Shown piece by piece: positions 1-6,955 of a DNA stretch of 9,940 nt. The translations under genes were made by a program, and so were the position numbers. The stretch's first letter is position 1; every line of letters starts with the position of its first letter. This DNA comes from Syntrophobacterales bacterium (GTDB lineage: Bacteria; Desulfobacterota; Desulfobaccia; Desulfobaccales; 0-14-0-80-60-11): assembly GCA_020052215.1 (NCBI GenBank), contig JAGVPN010000157.1:1-9940 (forward strand), given 5' to 3'. The notes beneath the pieces were generated by a model. That model ran no database searches. It was not told where the DNA came from and saw only the letters and a program-made list of their open reading frames with translations.

Positions 1-122
1 GCCACCTCGGCCCGCCGGCCCGGGGCCGCCCCGTCCCGGATATCCCGGGCCAGGGTTTTAGCCTCGGCCAGGGTCTTGTGCATCTTCCAGTTTCCGGCGA
101 TGAAGGGTTGACGTTCAGGCAT
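1..122 (-). CDS. tpiA: Triosephosphate isomerase, N-terminal fragment (cut by window edge)
   Basis: This is the first 40 codons of triosephosphate isomerase, which interconverts dihydroxyacetone phosphate and glyceraldehyde-3-phosphate in the cytoplasm. The visible protein starts [20 protein letters not shown]. The [11 protein letters not shown] stretch is the hallmark first beta strand of TIM and contains the conserved substrate-binding Asn and Lys (N11 and K13 here). The ATG at 122-120 overlaps the 3' end of pgk by 8 nt. A GGAGG (minus strand, 134-130) lies 7 nt upstream, inside the end of pgk, so translational coupling is likely. The rest of the gene lies left of the window, so the catalytic His and Glu cannot be checked. 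Family assignment is firm from the motif plus the gap-pgk-tpiA context. Confidence 0.95.
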   Translation of the reverse strand, partial: MPERQPFIAGNWKMHKTLAEAKTLARDIRDGAAPGRRAEV

Positions 123-1317
123 CCTCGTTCCTCCGGGCCCATTCCTCCAGGGCCAGAATGCCCGGCAGTTTTTTGCCTTCCAGCAGTTCAATGAAGGCGC
201 CGCCGCCGGTGGAGACATAGGAAAATTTCTGGAAGTCCCCGGCCTTGTGCAGGGCCACGTCGGTGTCGCCGCCGCCCACGATGGTCAGGGCATAGGAATC
301 CGCCACCTTTTGCACCATGGCCATGGTGCCCCGGCTGAAGGCGTCGTATTCGAAGGCCCCCATGGGCCCGTTCCACACAATGGTTTTGGCGTTTTGCAGG
401 GCCTCGCCGAACAGCGTCACCGTGGCCGGGCCGATGTCGGTGATGAGCCAGTCTTTGGGCACTTCCTGCACCGGGATGATCTTGGTTTCAGCCTGCTTGT
501 CCAGCCGGTCGGCCACCACGCAGTCCACCGGCAGGTAGAATTTCACGTTCCGATGCAAGGCCTCGGCCATGGTCTCCTTGGCGGCATCCAACAGGCTGTC
601 CTCCACCAGGGATTTGCCCACTTCGTAACCCATAACCTTAAGAAAGGTGTTGGCCATGGCCCCGCCGATAATCATCTTGTCCACGTGCTGCAAGAGGTTC
701 TTCAGGGCCGTGAGCTTGCCGGAAATCTTGGCGCCGCCGATGAGGGCCACCAGGGGCCGGGCCGGGTCCTCCATGGCCCGGTGAAAATAATGCACCTCGT
801 CCCGCATCAGGAAACCCCCGACGCAGATGGGGGCGAAATGAGTGACCGCTTCCACCGAGGCATGGGCCCGGTGGGCCACTGCGAAGGCGTCATCCACGTA
901 GACGTCGACGCCTTTCATCAATTCCCGGGCAAAATCCTGGTCGTTTTTCTCTTCCTCGGGGTGATAGCGCAGGTTTTCCAGGAGGAGGACATCGCCTGGC
1001 TTCATTTCGGCCTTGGCCTTCTCTACCTCGGGGCCGACGCTATTCGGCGCCAGCTTTACATTCTTGTGCAGCCGGTACGCCAGCCGCCGGGCCACCGGCG
1101 CCAGGGAGAAGGCTTCCTCCCGCTGGCCTTTGGGCCTGCCTAAATGAGAAGCCAGGATGACCCTGGCATCGGCTTCCAGGCAATAATTTATGGTGGGCAA
1201 CACGGCCCGGATGCGGGTGTCGTCAGTAATATTGCGGTTCTGGTCCAGAGGGACGTTAAAATCCACCCGGATGAAAAGGGTCTTTCCCTTGATATCAATC
1301 TCATCAATGAATTTCAC
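115..1317 (-). CDS. pgk: Phosphoglycerate kinase
   Basis: This cytoplasmic glycolytic enzyme transfers phosphate between 1,3-bisphosphoglycerate and ADP. The 400-residue length is normal for bacterial PGK. Motifs run in the expected order: RVDFNVP (17-23), SHLGRP (57-62), ENLR (114-117), AHRAHAS (148-154), GGAKISGKL (194-202), WNGPMGAFE (315-323), GGGDT (348-352) and [19 protein letters not shown] (369-387). These cover the basic 3-phosphoglycerate patch and the nucleotide-binding C-terminal lobe. The start is GTG (1317-1315), supported by AGGAG (minus strand, 1328-1324) 6 nt upstream. It lies 23 nt after gap and overlaps tpiA, so it is the middle gene of a glycolytic operon. I see no truncation or missing key residue. 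Confidence 0.98.
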   Translation of the reverse strand: MKFIDEIDIKGKTLFIRVDFNVPLDQNRNITDDTRIRAVLPTINYCLEADARVILASHLGRPKGQREEAFSLAPVARRLAYRLHKNVKLAPNSVGPEVEKAKAEMKPGDVLLLENLRYHPEEEKNDQDFARELMKGVDVYVDDAFAVAHRAHASVEAVTHFAPICVGGFLMRDEVHYFHRAMEDPARPLVALIGGAKISGKLTALKNLLQHVDKMIIGGAMANTFLKVMGYEVGKSLVEDSLLDAAKETMAEALHRNVKFYLPVDCVVADRLDKQAETKIIPVQEVPKDWLITDIGPATVTLFGEALQNAKTIVWNGPMGAFEYDAFSRGTMAMVQKVADSYALTIVGGGDTDVALHKAGDFQKFSYVSTGGGAFIELLEGKKLPGILALEEWARRNEDA

Positions 1318-1340
1318 AGGCAGCTCCTAGTGCTTGCAGA

Positions 1341-2351
1341 TTAAACCACGTGGCGACCGACGTACGCCGCCAGATCCAGCATCCGGTTGGAAAAACCCAT
1401 CTCGTTATCATACCACGCCATCACTTTTACCAGGTTTCCACCCATGACGTTGGTAAGCTCGGCATCCACCACGGCGGAAAAACCGGACCCGTTATGGTCT
1501 ATGGACACCAGGGGCTCGAAGGACACATCCAAGATCCCGCCAAGAGACCCGGCCGCGGCCGCAACGAAGGCCTGGTTCACCTCCTCCCTGGAGGTGGGCC
1601 GGGTCACGGTGGCCACCAGGTCCACCAGGGACACGTTGGGCGTGGGGACCCGGACGGAGAGACCGTCCAGCCGGCCGGCCAATTCCGGCAAAACCTCGGT
1701 GACCGCCCGGGCGGCGCCGGTGGAGGTGGGAATCATGGACAAGCAGGCGGCCCGGGCCCTTCTGAAGTCGCTGTGGGAGCCATCCAGGAGGCGCTGATCC
1801 ATGGTATAAGAATGACAGGTGGTCATCAGACCGTACTCCAGGCCAAAGGCGTCATGCAGCACTTTTACCACCGGCGCCAGACAGTTGGTGGTGCAGGAGG
1901 CGTTGGAGATGATCCGGTGGCGGGCCGGATCGAAGTCTTGGTGATTGACCCCATAGACAAAGGTGGCATCGAGCTTTTTCCCCGGGGCCCCCAGGATGAC
2001 TCTTTGCGCCCCGGCCCGGAGATGCCCTTCATTGGAAGCCCGGTCCCGAAAGGCGCCGGTGGATTCCAGTACGATGTCCACCCCCAACTCCTTCCAGGGG
2101 AGGCCTTCCGGGTCCATAACTCGGGTGACCCTCACTTGGCGGTCGTTAATGATGAGGTTTTCCCCCTGCGCGGCCACAACGCCCGGGAACCGGCCATGGA
2201 CCGAATCATATTTAAACAGATGAATATCCCTGGCGATGTCCGCCCGGGAGTTGATGGCCACCAATTCCAGGTCCTTATCGGTGGAAGCCATGAGCCGGGT
2301 GAGACACCGGCCGATACGCCCGAAGCCATTGATGGCTAACCTAACCGCCAT
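1341..2351 (-). CDS. gap: Type I glyceraldehyde-3-phosphate dehydrogenase, possibly NADP-tolerant
   Basis: GAPDH oxidises glyceraldehyde-3-phosphate to 1,3-bisphosphoglycerate in the cytoplasm, or runs in reverse in gluconeogenesis. The 336 residues hold the Rossmann motif INGFGRIGR (7-15), the active-site segment SNASCTTNCLAPV with catalytic C153, partner H180 in CHSYTMDQR, IPTSTGAARAV (207-217), and the C-terminal WYDNEMGFSNR (313-323). The ATG is preceded by GGAGG (minus strand, 2360-2356). It is the first gene of gap-pgk-tpiA. Two cofactor-site positions are notable. The Asp that usually follows VAIN in NAD-specific enzymes is S35, and the Leu-Pro pair usually found before HxD is G191-S192. 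Ser at the second position also occurs in NADP-using photosynthetic GAPDHs. A dual-cofactor or biosynthetic role is therefore possible but is inference. The enzyme family itself is certain. Confidence 0.97.
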   Translation of the reverse strand: MAVRLAINGFGRIGRCLTRLMASTDKDLELVAINSRADIARDIHLFKYDSVHGRFPGVVAAQGENLIINDRQVRVTRVMDPEGLPWKELGVDIVLESTGAFRDRASNEGHLRAGAQRVILGAPGKKLDATFVYGVNHQDFDPARHRIISNASCTTNCLAPVVKVLHDAFGLEYGLMTTCHSYTMDQRLLDGSHSDFRRARAACLSMIPTSTGAARAVTEVLPELAGRLDGLSVRVPTPNVSLVDLVATVTRPTSREEVNQAFVAAAAGSLGGILDVSFEPLVSIDHNGSGFSAVVDAELTNVMGGNLVKVMAWYDNEMGFSNRMLDLAAYVGRHVV

Positions 2352-2414
2352 TTTTCCTCCAATGTCATATTTCCTGGCCGATAACGAGCCTGAACGCTTA
2401 CCAATCTTGACATA

Positions 2415-2443
2415 ATGTTAATCAGAGTTGTTCGGGCCGTCAA
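2415..2443 (-). promoter_or_regulatory. Possible sigma70-type promoter of the gap-pgk-tpiA operon
   Basis: Read on the minus strand, TTGACG (2443-2438) is followed by 17 nt and then TAACAT (2420-2415). This matches five of six -35 bases and four of six -10 bases. It would start transcription near 2408 and leave a leader of roughly 55 nt before the gap start, which is a sensible position. No experimental support; the -10 is mediocre. Confidence 0.35.
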
Positions 2444-2555
2444 TGATTTTATCCTTCCGGCGGGATTTTCCGAAAAGGGCATCATAAGGGTATCAAGGGT
2501 GAGGCTTGCCACGCCGCTTTTTTTACGGATAAAGATAGGCCGGGGGAACGCCGCG

Positions 2556-2609
2556 CCCTGTCTGGGGCCTTGCTCACCTTCCGCCGGGATTCCGGCCCCG
2601 AGCCCAGGG
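2556..2609. repeat. Imperfect inverted repeat upstream of the mla operon
   Basis: The left arm is CCCTG-TCT-GGGGCC (2556-2569). The right arm is GGCCCC-GAGCC-CAGGG (2594-2609), so an outer 5-bp and an inner 6-bp block pair around a mismatched bulge, with a 24-nt loop. No T-run follows, so it is not a standard terminator. It could be a leader structure or chance pairing in GC-rich DNA. Confidence 0.3.
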
Positions 2610-2685
2610 AAGGGTTGCCTTTCGCTCTTGCTTTTTCGCCGGTTTTCATTTAATTTTTTATATTAACTTTTTATCGGGATAGCCC

Positions 2686-3456
2686 ATGGCCAACCTCGTC
2701 CGTCAGTTGGGACAACGCTCGTTGAACATCGTCCAGGAGGCCGGAGGCATGATGATCTTCCTGCTGGAGGGTCTGAGCCTGGCCTTGGTGCCGCCCTTCC
2801 GGCCCCGGCGGGTCCTGGAGGAAATTTATCAGATCGGGGTCAAATCCACCCTAATCGTTATGCTCACCGGCGCCTTTACGGGCATGGTCATGGCCTTGCA
2901 GGGCTACTACACTTTGAAACAGTACGGTTCCGAGGGGGCCCTGGGGTCGGCGGTGGCCTTGAGTCTGATTCGGGAGATGGGGCCGGTGCTCACCGGCATC
3001 ATGGTCTCGGCCCGGGCCGGGTCCGCAGTCACCGCCGAGATCGGCATCATGCGGATCACCGAGCAGTTGGACGCCCTGGACACCATGGCCGTCAACCCCC
3101 TGCAATATGTGGTGATGCCCAAACTGCTGGCCGGGGTCATCGCAGTGCCGTTGCTCACCGCCATCTTCGACGTGGTGGGTATCCTGGGCGGCTATCTCGT
3201 CGGCGTGGTCCTCCTGGGGGTCAGCTCCGGCTCCTATTTCGCCGGCATGGCTCGGAGCGTCGTGCCCCTGGATATTAACGGCGGCATCGTCAAATCCCTG
3301 GTGTTCGGCCTCACCATCATCCTGGTGGCCTGTTACAAGGGGTATCACACCGGACCCGGGGCCGAAGGGGTGAGCAAGGCCACCAACCAGACCGTGGTCC
3401 TGTCCGCGGTGCTGGTTTTGGCGTGGGACTATGTGCTCACGTCCTTTTTCATGTAA
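2686..3456 (+). CDS. mlaE: MlaE-family phospholipid ABC transporter permease
   Basis: MlaE is the inner-membrane permease subunit of the MlaFEDB complex, which moves phospholipids between the inner membrane and periplasmic carriers. The 256-residue length fits the MlaE (DUF140) family. An N-terminal amphipathic segment (about 10-35) is followed by hydrophobic membrane segments at roughly 52-75, 85-110, 145-178, 200-218 and 236-255. The family signature is clear: REMGPVLTGIMVSARAG (96-112), then AEIGIMRITEQLDALDTM (117-134), including the EQ-containing coupling region that meets the ATPase. The stop lies 3 nt before the mlaF start. The gene opens a plus-strand operon mlaE-mlaF-mlaD-mlaC. The ATG at 2686 lacks a strong ribosome-binding site, but the N-terminus matches the usual family start. 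Confidence 0.95.
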   Translation: MANLVRQLGQRSLNIVQEAGGMMIFLLEGLSLALVPPFRPRRVLEEIYQIGVKSTLIVMLTGAFTGMVMALQGYYTLKQYGSEGALGSAVALSLIREMGPVLTGIMVSARAGSAVTAEIGIMRITEQLDALDTMAVNPLQYVVMPKLLAGVIAVPLLTAIFDVVGILGGYLVGVVLLGVSSGSYFAGMARSVVPLDINGGIVKSLVFGLTIILVACYKGYHTGPGAEGVSKATNQTVVLSAVLVLAWDYVLTSFFM

Positions 3457-3459
3457 AAT

Positions 3460-4203
3460 ATGGTCAAGATAATTAACCTGGTCAAGTCCTTTAGCGGTCA
3501 TAAAGTCCTGGACGGCATCAACCTGACGATGCCCCTGGGCCAAATCACGGTGGTGATCGGCAAGAGCGGGGTGGGCAAAAGCGTGCTCTTAAAGCACATC
3601 GTCGGCTTGCTGAAACCCGACTCCGGCCAGATCATCGTGGACGGCCAGGATATGTCCCTGCTGGGGGGCCGCCAGCTGCGGGAATTCAAGCGGCGCTTCG
3701 GCGTGCTGTTTCAGGGCGGGGCCCTGTTCGACTCCCTGAACGTCTTTGAAAATATCGCCTTTCCCCTGCGGGAAAAAACCCGCCTGCCGGAGGCCGAGAT
3801 TGGGCAAAGGGTTCGGTTCCGTCTGGCCCAGATGAATCTGACCTCGGAAGTTGAAACCAAGCTTCCCGACGAACTGAGCGGCGGCATGAAAAAGCGGGTG
3901 GCCCTGGCCCGGGCCATGATTCAGGAGCCGGAGATCATGTTCTTTGATGAGCCGGTCACCGGGTTGGACCCGCCCATGGCCAACACCGTTTTTCATCTGA
4001 TCGCCAAGACCCATCAGGAGAGTGGCTACACGGCCCTGGTGGTCAGCCACGACATTCCCGAGGTCTTTCAGGTGGCGGACCAGGTGGCCATGCTCCACCA
4101 GGGCCGCATCATTGCGGCGGGTACCGCCGAGGAGATTCAAAACCATCCTGACCCGGTGGTCCAGAGTTTCATCCGCGGGGAAGTCGATTTTCTGGAGGCC
4201 TAG
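3460..4203 (+). CDS. mlaF: MlaF-family phospholipid ABC transporter ATPase
   Basis: MlaF is the cytoplasmic ATPase that powers the MlaE permease. All ABC motifs are present in 247 residues: Walker A GKSGVGKS (34-41), Q-loop LFQ (83-85), signature LSGGMKKR (139-146), Walker B IMFFDEP (159-165) with catalytic E164, D-loop GLDP (168-171) and switch H197 in VVSHD. The signature form LSGGMKKRVALARA and the EPVTGLDP segment are typical of the MlaF/Ttg2A group rather than of amino-acid or metal importers. The start codon falls 3 nt after the mlaE stop with no obvious Shine-Dalgarno, suggesting translational coupling. mlaD begins 8 nt after its stop. No mlaB (STAS-domain) gene follows, so the complex may work without MlaB or use one encoded elsewhere. 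Confidence 0.96.
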   Translation: MVKIINLVKSFSGHKVLDGINLTMPLGQITVVIGKSGVGKSVLLKHIVGLLKPDSGQIIVDGQDMSLLGGRQLREFKRRFGVLFQGGALFDSLNVFENIAFPLREKTRLPEAEIGQRVRFRLAQMNLTSEVETKLPDELSGGMKKRVALARAMIQEPEIMFFDEPVTGLDPPMANTVFHLIAKTHQESGYTALVVSHDIPEVFQVADQVAMLHQGRIIAAGTAEEIQNHPDPVVQSFIRGEVDFLEA

Positions 4204-4211
4204 ACAATCTT

Positions 4212-4652
4212 ATGAAAAGAGCCAATCTGGAGATGACCGTGGGTTTCTTCGTCCTGATGGGCCTGGCATGCCTGGCTTATCTGGCCATTAACCTGGGCAA
4301 GATGGAGATTATCAAAACTGGCTACCAGGTCTTCGCCAATTTCGAGAATGCCTCCGGACTCAAGACCGGGGCCGCGGTGGAAGTGGCCGGGGTGGAAGTG
4401 GGCCGGGTGGATTCCATCCAAATCACCCCCATGTACCAGGCTCGCATCAGTCTGAAGTTGGAGCCGGGAGTCAAGGTGCACGACGATGCCATCGCCTCCA
4501 TCCGCACCAAGGGGATTATCGGAGATAAATTCGTCAAGCTGTCCCCGGGAGGTTCTGAAAAACTCATCCCCCCGGGTGGCAAGATCATCAACACCGAATC
4601 CGCCATCGACCTGGAAGAATTGCTCAGCAGCTATATCCACGGCAAGGTTTGA
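4212..4652 (+). CDS. mlaD: MlaD-family MCE-domain lipid transport protein
   Basis: MlaD is the membrane-anchored, periplasm-facing subunit whose MCE domains form a hexameric ring that passes phospholipid between MlaE and MlaC. The 146-residue protein has one N-terminal transmembrane anchor (about 9-29, GFFVLMGLACLAYLAI) and a single MCE domain (about 38-115) with the typical FENASGLKTGAAVEVAGVEV and IRTKGIIGDKFVKLSPG stretches. The C-terminus (about 129-146, SAIDLEELLSSYIHGKV) is short, so the protein is smaller than the roughly 180-residue E. coli MlaD. It begins 8 nt after mlaF; a GGAGG at 4194-4198 is 13 nt upstream, a rather long spacing. A palindromic repeat lies between it and mlaC. Confidence 0.94.
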   Translation: MKRANLEMTVGFFVLMGLACLAYLAINLGKMEIIKTGYQVFANFENASGLKTGAAVEVAGVEVGRVDSIQITPMYQARISLKLEPGVKVHDDAIASIRTKGIIGDKFVKLSPGGSEKLIPPGGKIINTESAIDLEELLSSYIHGKV

Positions 4653-4686
4653 GGACGGGCTGCGGTTAAGAATTTGCGGACGAAAC

Positions 4687-4714
4687 GTAGGGGCGGTTCG
4701 CGAACCGCCCCTAC
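4687..4714. repeat. Perfect 28-nt palindrome between mlaD and mlaC
   Basis: The arm GTAGGGGCGGTTCG (4687-4700) is followed directly by its exact reverse complement (4701-4714) with no loop bases. A 28-nt perfect palindrome is far beyond chance in a 10-kb window. The form, an outer GTAG/CTAC around a GGGGCGG/CCGCCCC stem, resembles REP-like dispersed palindromes that I recall from intergenic regions of many bacteria. No T-run follows, so it is not a typical intrinsic terminator. It could form a strong RNA hairpin that tunes mlaC expression or message stability. Only one copy is present in this window, so its repeat status is inference. Confidence 0.9.
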
Positions 4715-4780
4715 ATCGAATCCATGGCTTGTTTCATTTCATAGAAAAAGCTCTAAGGGCCTGAAGCAAAGGAGTGCGCC

Positions 4781-5386
4781 ATGAGTGGTTTGTTGACCAG
4801 GACCGTAATTTTCGGGTTAACCTTAAACCTGCTGGTGGGGGTGGCCGTGGCCTGGGCGGGGCCTCCCACCGAGATTGCCCGCCAGGTCATCGAAAAGGCT
4901 TTGACTATCCTCCAGGATCCCGCTTACAAGGGGGAAGAACGGCGCCAGAAAGTCAAGCGCCTCGTAGATCCCTACTTCGATTACCAGGAAATGGCCAAGC
5001 GCTCCCTGGGACCCACCTGGGGCAAACTCAGCGCCGGCCAACGGCAGGAGTTTGTGCAGATTTTTGCCCAACTGCTGGAGGCCTCCTACTCCGATAAGAT
5101 CGAGAAGTACGCCCAGCGGGTAAAAATTGACTATACCGGCGAGATTCTGGACGGCGATTACGCCGAAGTGCGCACCGTAGTGGTGCGGGCCAACGACCGG
5201 ATCCCCCTGAACTACCGCCTCATCAATGAAGCCGGGACCTGGAAGGTCTACGACGTGATGATCGAGGGCGTCAGCCTGGTGAGCAACTACCGGTCTCAGT
5301 TCAGCCGGATTATCCACGAATCGTCTTACGCCGAATTAGTGAAGCGTCTCAAGACCAAGGTGTCCGAATTAACCCGGGCCGGATGA
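4781..5386 (+). CDS. mlaC: MlaC/Ttg2D-family periplasmic phospholipid-binding protein
   Basis: MlaC shuttles phospholipid across the periplasm between the MlaD ring and the outer membrane. The 201-residue protein has a Sec signal peptide: basic R7, a hydrophobic core at about 8-24, and likely cleavage after AWA (24-26). The mature part carries family features including RRQKVKRLVDPYFDYQEMAK (54-73), the YAQRVKIDY strand (110-118) and the conserved WKVYDVMIEGVSLVSNYRSQF region (154-174). The ATG follows AAAGGAG (4767-4773) at good spacing. It sits 128 nt after mlaD on the same strand, with a palindrome between, so it is probably the last mla gene of the operon. No mlaA follows. The Ttg2D name is an alternative for the same family. 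Confidence 0.95.
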   Translation: MSGLLTRTVIFGLTLNLLVGVAVAWAGPPTEIARQVIEKALTILQDPAYKGEERRQKVKRLVDPYFDYQEMAKRSLGPTWGKLSAGQRQEFVQIFAQLLEASYSDKIEKYAQRVKIDYTGEILDGDYAEVRTVVVRANDRIPLNYRLINEAGTWKVYDVMIEGVSLVSNYRSQFSRIIHESSYAELVKRLKTKVSELTRAG

Positions 5387-5459
5387 GGACCATTCTGGCC
5401 CAGAACGGCGGACACGGGTCCCGGTCGTCATCCCGCCCGTTGGCCGCCGCATCCGGCCC
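5376..5459. repeat. Long-range inverted repeat spanning the end of mlaC
   Basis: GGGCCGGATG (5376-5385, the last codons of mlaC) pairs perfectly with CATCCGGCCC (5450-5459). Inside, AACGGCGG (5404-5411) nearly pairs with CCGCCCGTT (5433-5441). The region could fold into an extended hairpin at the operon's 3' end. No U-tract follows. A 10-bp perfect match at this distance can arise by chance in GC-rich DNA, so the functional call is weak. The rest of the 156-nt spacer before the MFS gene shows nothing else convincing. Confidence 0.3.
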
Positions 5460-5542
5460 CGGGGCCTGATTTGACTGCGCCCGGCGGGACCTGGCTACCA
5501 ATGCTCCGCACTCACCCCGGCCGACGGTGAACCAAGCCTTTC

Positions 5543-6757
5543 ATGAATCCCGAACCGGTCCCCACTCCCCGCTATGCCGTCCTGCTGCTGATCTGCTGTT
5601 CGGTGGTCCTGGGATGCTACTTCGGCACCTACATGCGCTTCCCGGTGGTGCCGCTCTTCGCCCAATCTCTGGGCGCCGATACGGTCGTGGTGGGCCTGAT
5701 CAACGGCGCCTTCCTGCTGTCCGCCGGGGCTTTGTCCCTGCCCCTGGGTCTGATCGTCAACCGGCTGGGCATGAAGCTGCTGGCCGGGGTGGGACTGCTG
5801 ATCCTGGCCGCCTCTTCCTTTCTCCTGGCCGTGGGTTCCACGCCGCACCAGCTCATCTGGATCTACCTGTTTTCCGGCGCCGGGCTGGCCGCGTTCGGCC
5901 CCACCACCATGTCCTATGTGGCCGGCATCTCGCCGCCCACCCACCTGGGCCGGTTCTATGGCTGGTACACCACCGCGATCTATGTCGGCATGAGCCTGGG
6001 GCCCGCGGCCGGGGGCTTCGTGGCCGAGGTCTGGGGCTTTTCCCAGGTGTTTATCCTGTCGGGCCTCAGTATCTTCGCGACCTTCTGGGCCATGGTCTTT
6101 TTCCTGCCCCGGGCCCGGGACGTCATGCCGACGCCACCCATCCAACCCGTCCTGGGCAAGGCCATCATCCGGGAAGTGGGGAAAAATCTACCCTTGTTGG
6201 GCGCCTGGCTGGCCACGGGCGGGGGGTGCTTCGCCTTGGGCGTCTTCATCACCTACCTGCCCTTGCATGCCCACGAGCAGGGACTGACCTACGGGCAGAT
6301 CGGCCTGGTCTTTGCCGTCCAGGGCGTGATTAACGCCGTCTCCCGCCTCCCCTTCGGACACCTGAGCGACCGGGTGAAACACCGCACCCTCCTGGTGGTC
6401 TGGGGGCTTCTCGGGGTGGCGGCCTCTCTGGCCGGCTACGGGCTTTCCCGGCGGCCGCTTTATTTCATCCTCAGTGCCGTGGCCATGGGATTCAGCATGG
6501 GTCTGACCTTCACCTCGGTGGCGGCCCTCTGCGTCGAAACCGTCCCCCCGGAACACCGGAGCATCGCCATGGGAGGCTATAACTCCGCCATCTACCTGGG
6601 CATGATGGTCAGCGCCGCGGGCCTGGGCCCGATCATCGGCCTGGTCGGCTTTCAGGACGGCTTTCTCCTGACCACGCTCATCACAGTCCTGATTACCGGG
6701 TTCTCCTTTCTCCTCATGAAGGGGTTCTCTCCCCCTCGCTCCCAGCCCGTCAGTTGA
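5543..6757 (+). CDS. Major facilitator superfamily (MFS) transporter, substrate unknown
   Basis: This 404-residue inner-membrane protein looks like a 12-segment secondary carrier, with hydrophobic stretches spread over two halves separated by a cytoplasmic loop at about 190-215. MFS motif A appears after segment 2 as GLIVNRLGMK (69-78), with Asn in place of the usual Asp. The equivalent motif in the second half is GHLSDRVKHR (272-281), with the Asp kept. A motif-C-like SLGPAAGGF (151-159) in segment 5 is typical of drug:H+ antiporters and related exporters, so an export role is plausible but not shown. The start at 5543 has only a weak ribosome-binding site. It lies 156 nt after mlaC on the same strand and may be a separate unit or the tail of the mla transcript. 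Substrate cannot be read from sequence. Confidence 0.9.
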   Translation: MNPEPVPTPRYAVLLLICCSVVLGCYFGTYMRFPVVPLFAQSLGADTVVVGLINGAFLLSAGALSLPLGLIVNRLGMKLLAGVGLLILAASSFLLAVGSTPHQLIWIYLFSGAGLAAFGPTTMSYVAGISPPTHLGRFYGWYTTAIYVGMSLGPAAGGFVAEVWGFSQVFILSGLSIFATFWAMVFFLPRARDVMPTPPIQPVLGKAIIREVGKNLPLLGAWLATGGGCFALGVFITYLPLHAHEQGLTYGQIGLVFAVQGVINAVSRLPFGHLSDRVKHRTLLVVWGLLGVAASLAGYGLSRRPLYFILSAVAMGFSMGLTFTSVAALCVETVPPEHRSIAMGGYNSAIYLGMMVSAAGLGPIIGLVGFQDGFLLTTLITVLITGFSFLLMKGFSPPRSQPVS

Positions 6758-6793
6758 AGCCCTTATCATTAACCCACAAGTTTTTTTATCGGT

Positions 6794-6817
6794 GGCGCAG
6801 CCTTTCCAGGCTGCGCC
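6794..6817. repeat. GC-rich hairpin downstream of the MFS gene
   Basis: GGCGCAGCCT (6794-6803), loop TTCC, AGGCTGCGCC (6808-6817) is a perfect 10-bp stem. It lies between the convergent MFS gene and the exported-protein gene. A run of seven T precedes it on the plus strand (6781-6787), which is the wrong side for an intrinsic terminator on either strand. It may still slow or end transcription, or be a dispersed REP-like element. Confidence 0.7.
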
Positions 6818-6882
6818 CAAAATCCCGCCCAAGCTATAAAGCCTTTTCCACCAAAGACTGCTGTTACGAAAGGTTTTGCAAG

Positions 6883-6899
6883 GGTGCGTCTTACGCACC
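6883..6899. repeat. Second short hairpin in the convergent spacer
   Basis: GGTGCGT (6883-6889), loop CTT, ACGCACC (6893-6899) is a perfect 7-bp stem with a 3-nt loop, 65 nt after the first hairpin. No T-run follows on either strand. Together the two hairpins occupy much of the 198-nt spacer 6758-6955, which contains no gene. Confidence 0.55.
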
Positions 6900-6955
6900 A
6901 TGAGCTTATGGCTGCATCGCGCCCGGAGACCAGGCCTACCCAGGCAGCTTTTGCC

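Larger units (their letters stand above)
2352..2685. other. Divergent intergenic region between gap and mlaE
   Basis: This 334-nt spacer separates two divergent operons. The gap side holds the gap ribosome-binding site and a possible promoter. The middle (about 2540-2620) is GC-rich and contains an imperfect inverted repeat. The mlaE side (2640-2675) turns abruptly AT-rich, as expected just upstream of a promoter or leader, but I find no well-spaced -35/-10 pair there. The mlaE start at 2686 lacks a strong Shine-Dalgarno; only CGGGA is nearby. An 83-codon reading frame at 2415-2666 crosses the region but resembles no protein and is not annotated. Confidence 0.6.

Noticed and set aside
247..1143. 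Long plus-strand open frame of 298 codons opposite pgk
   Set aside because: Antisense shadow of a certain pgk gene in GC-rich DNA; the product is His/Gly-rich with no domain pattern.
1350..2339. Long plus-strand open frame of 329 codons opposite gap
   Set aside because: Antisense shadow of gap; low-complexity Gly/His-rich product and no ribosome-binding logic.
2407..2412. TTGACA as a plus-strand -35 box for mlaE
   Set aside because: No acceptable -10 at 16-18 nt spacing (GTTCGG at 17 nt), and it is 274 nt from the mlaE start.
2415..2666. 83-codon frame in the gap-mlaE spacer
   Set aside because: No ribosome-binding site, no recognisable protein features, and it spans an abrupt composition change.
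5527..6333. 268-codon plus-strand frame overlapping the MFS gene
   Set aside because: Arg/Gly/Pro-rich out-of-frame translation; the 404-codon frame has clear membrane segments and MFS motifs.
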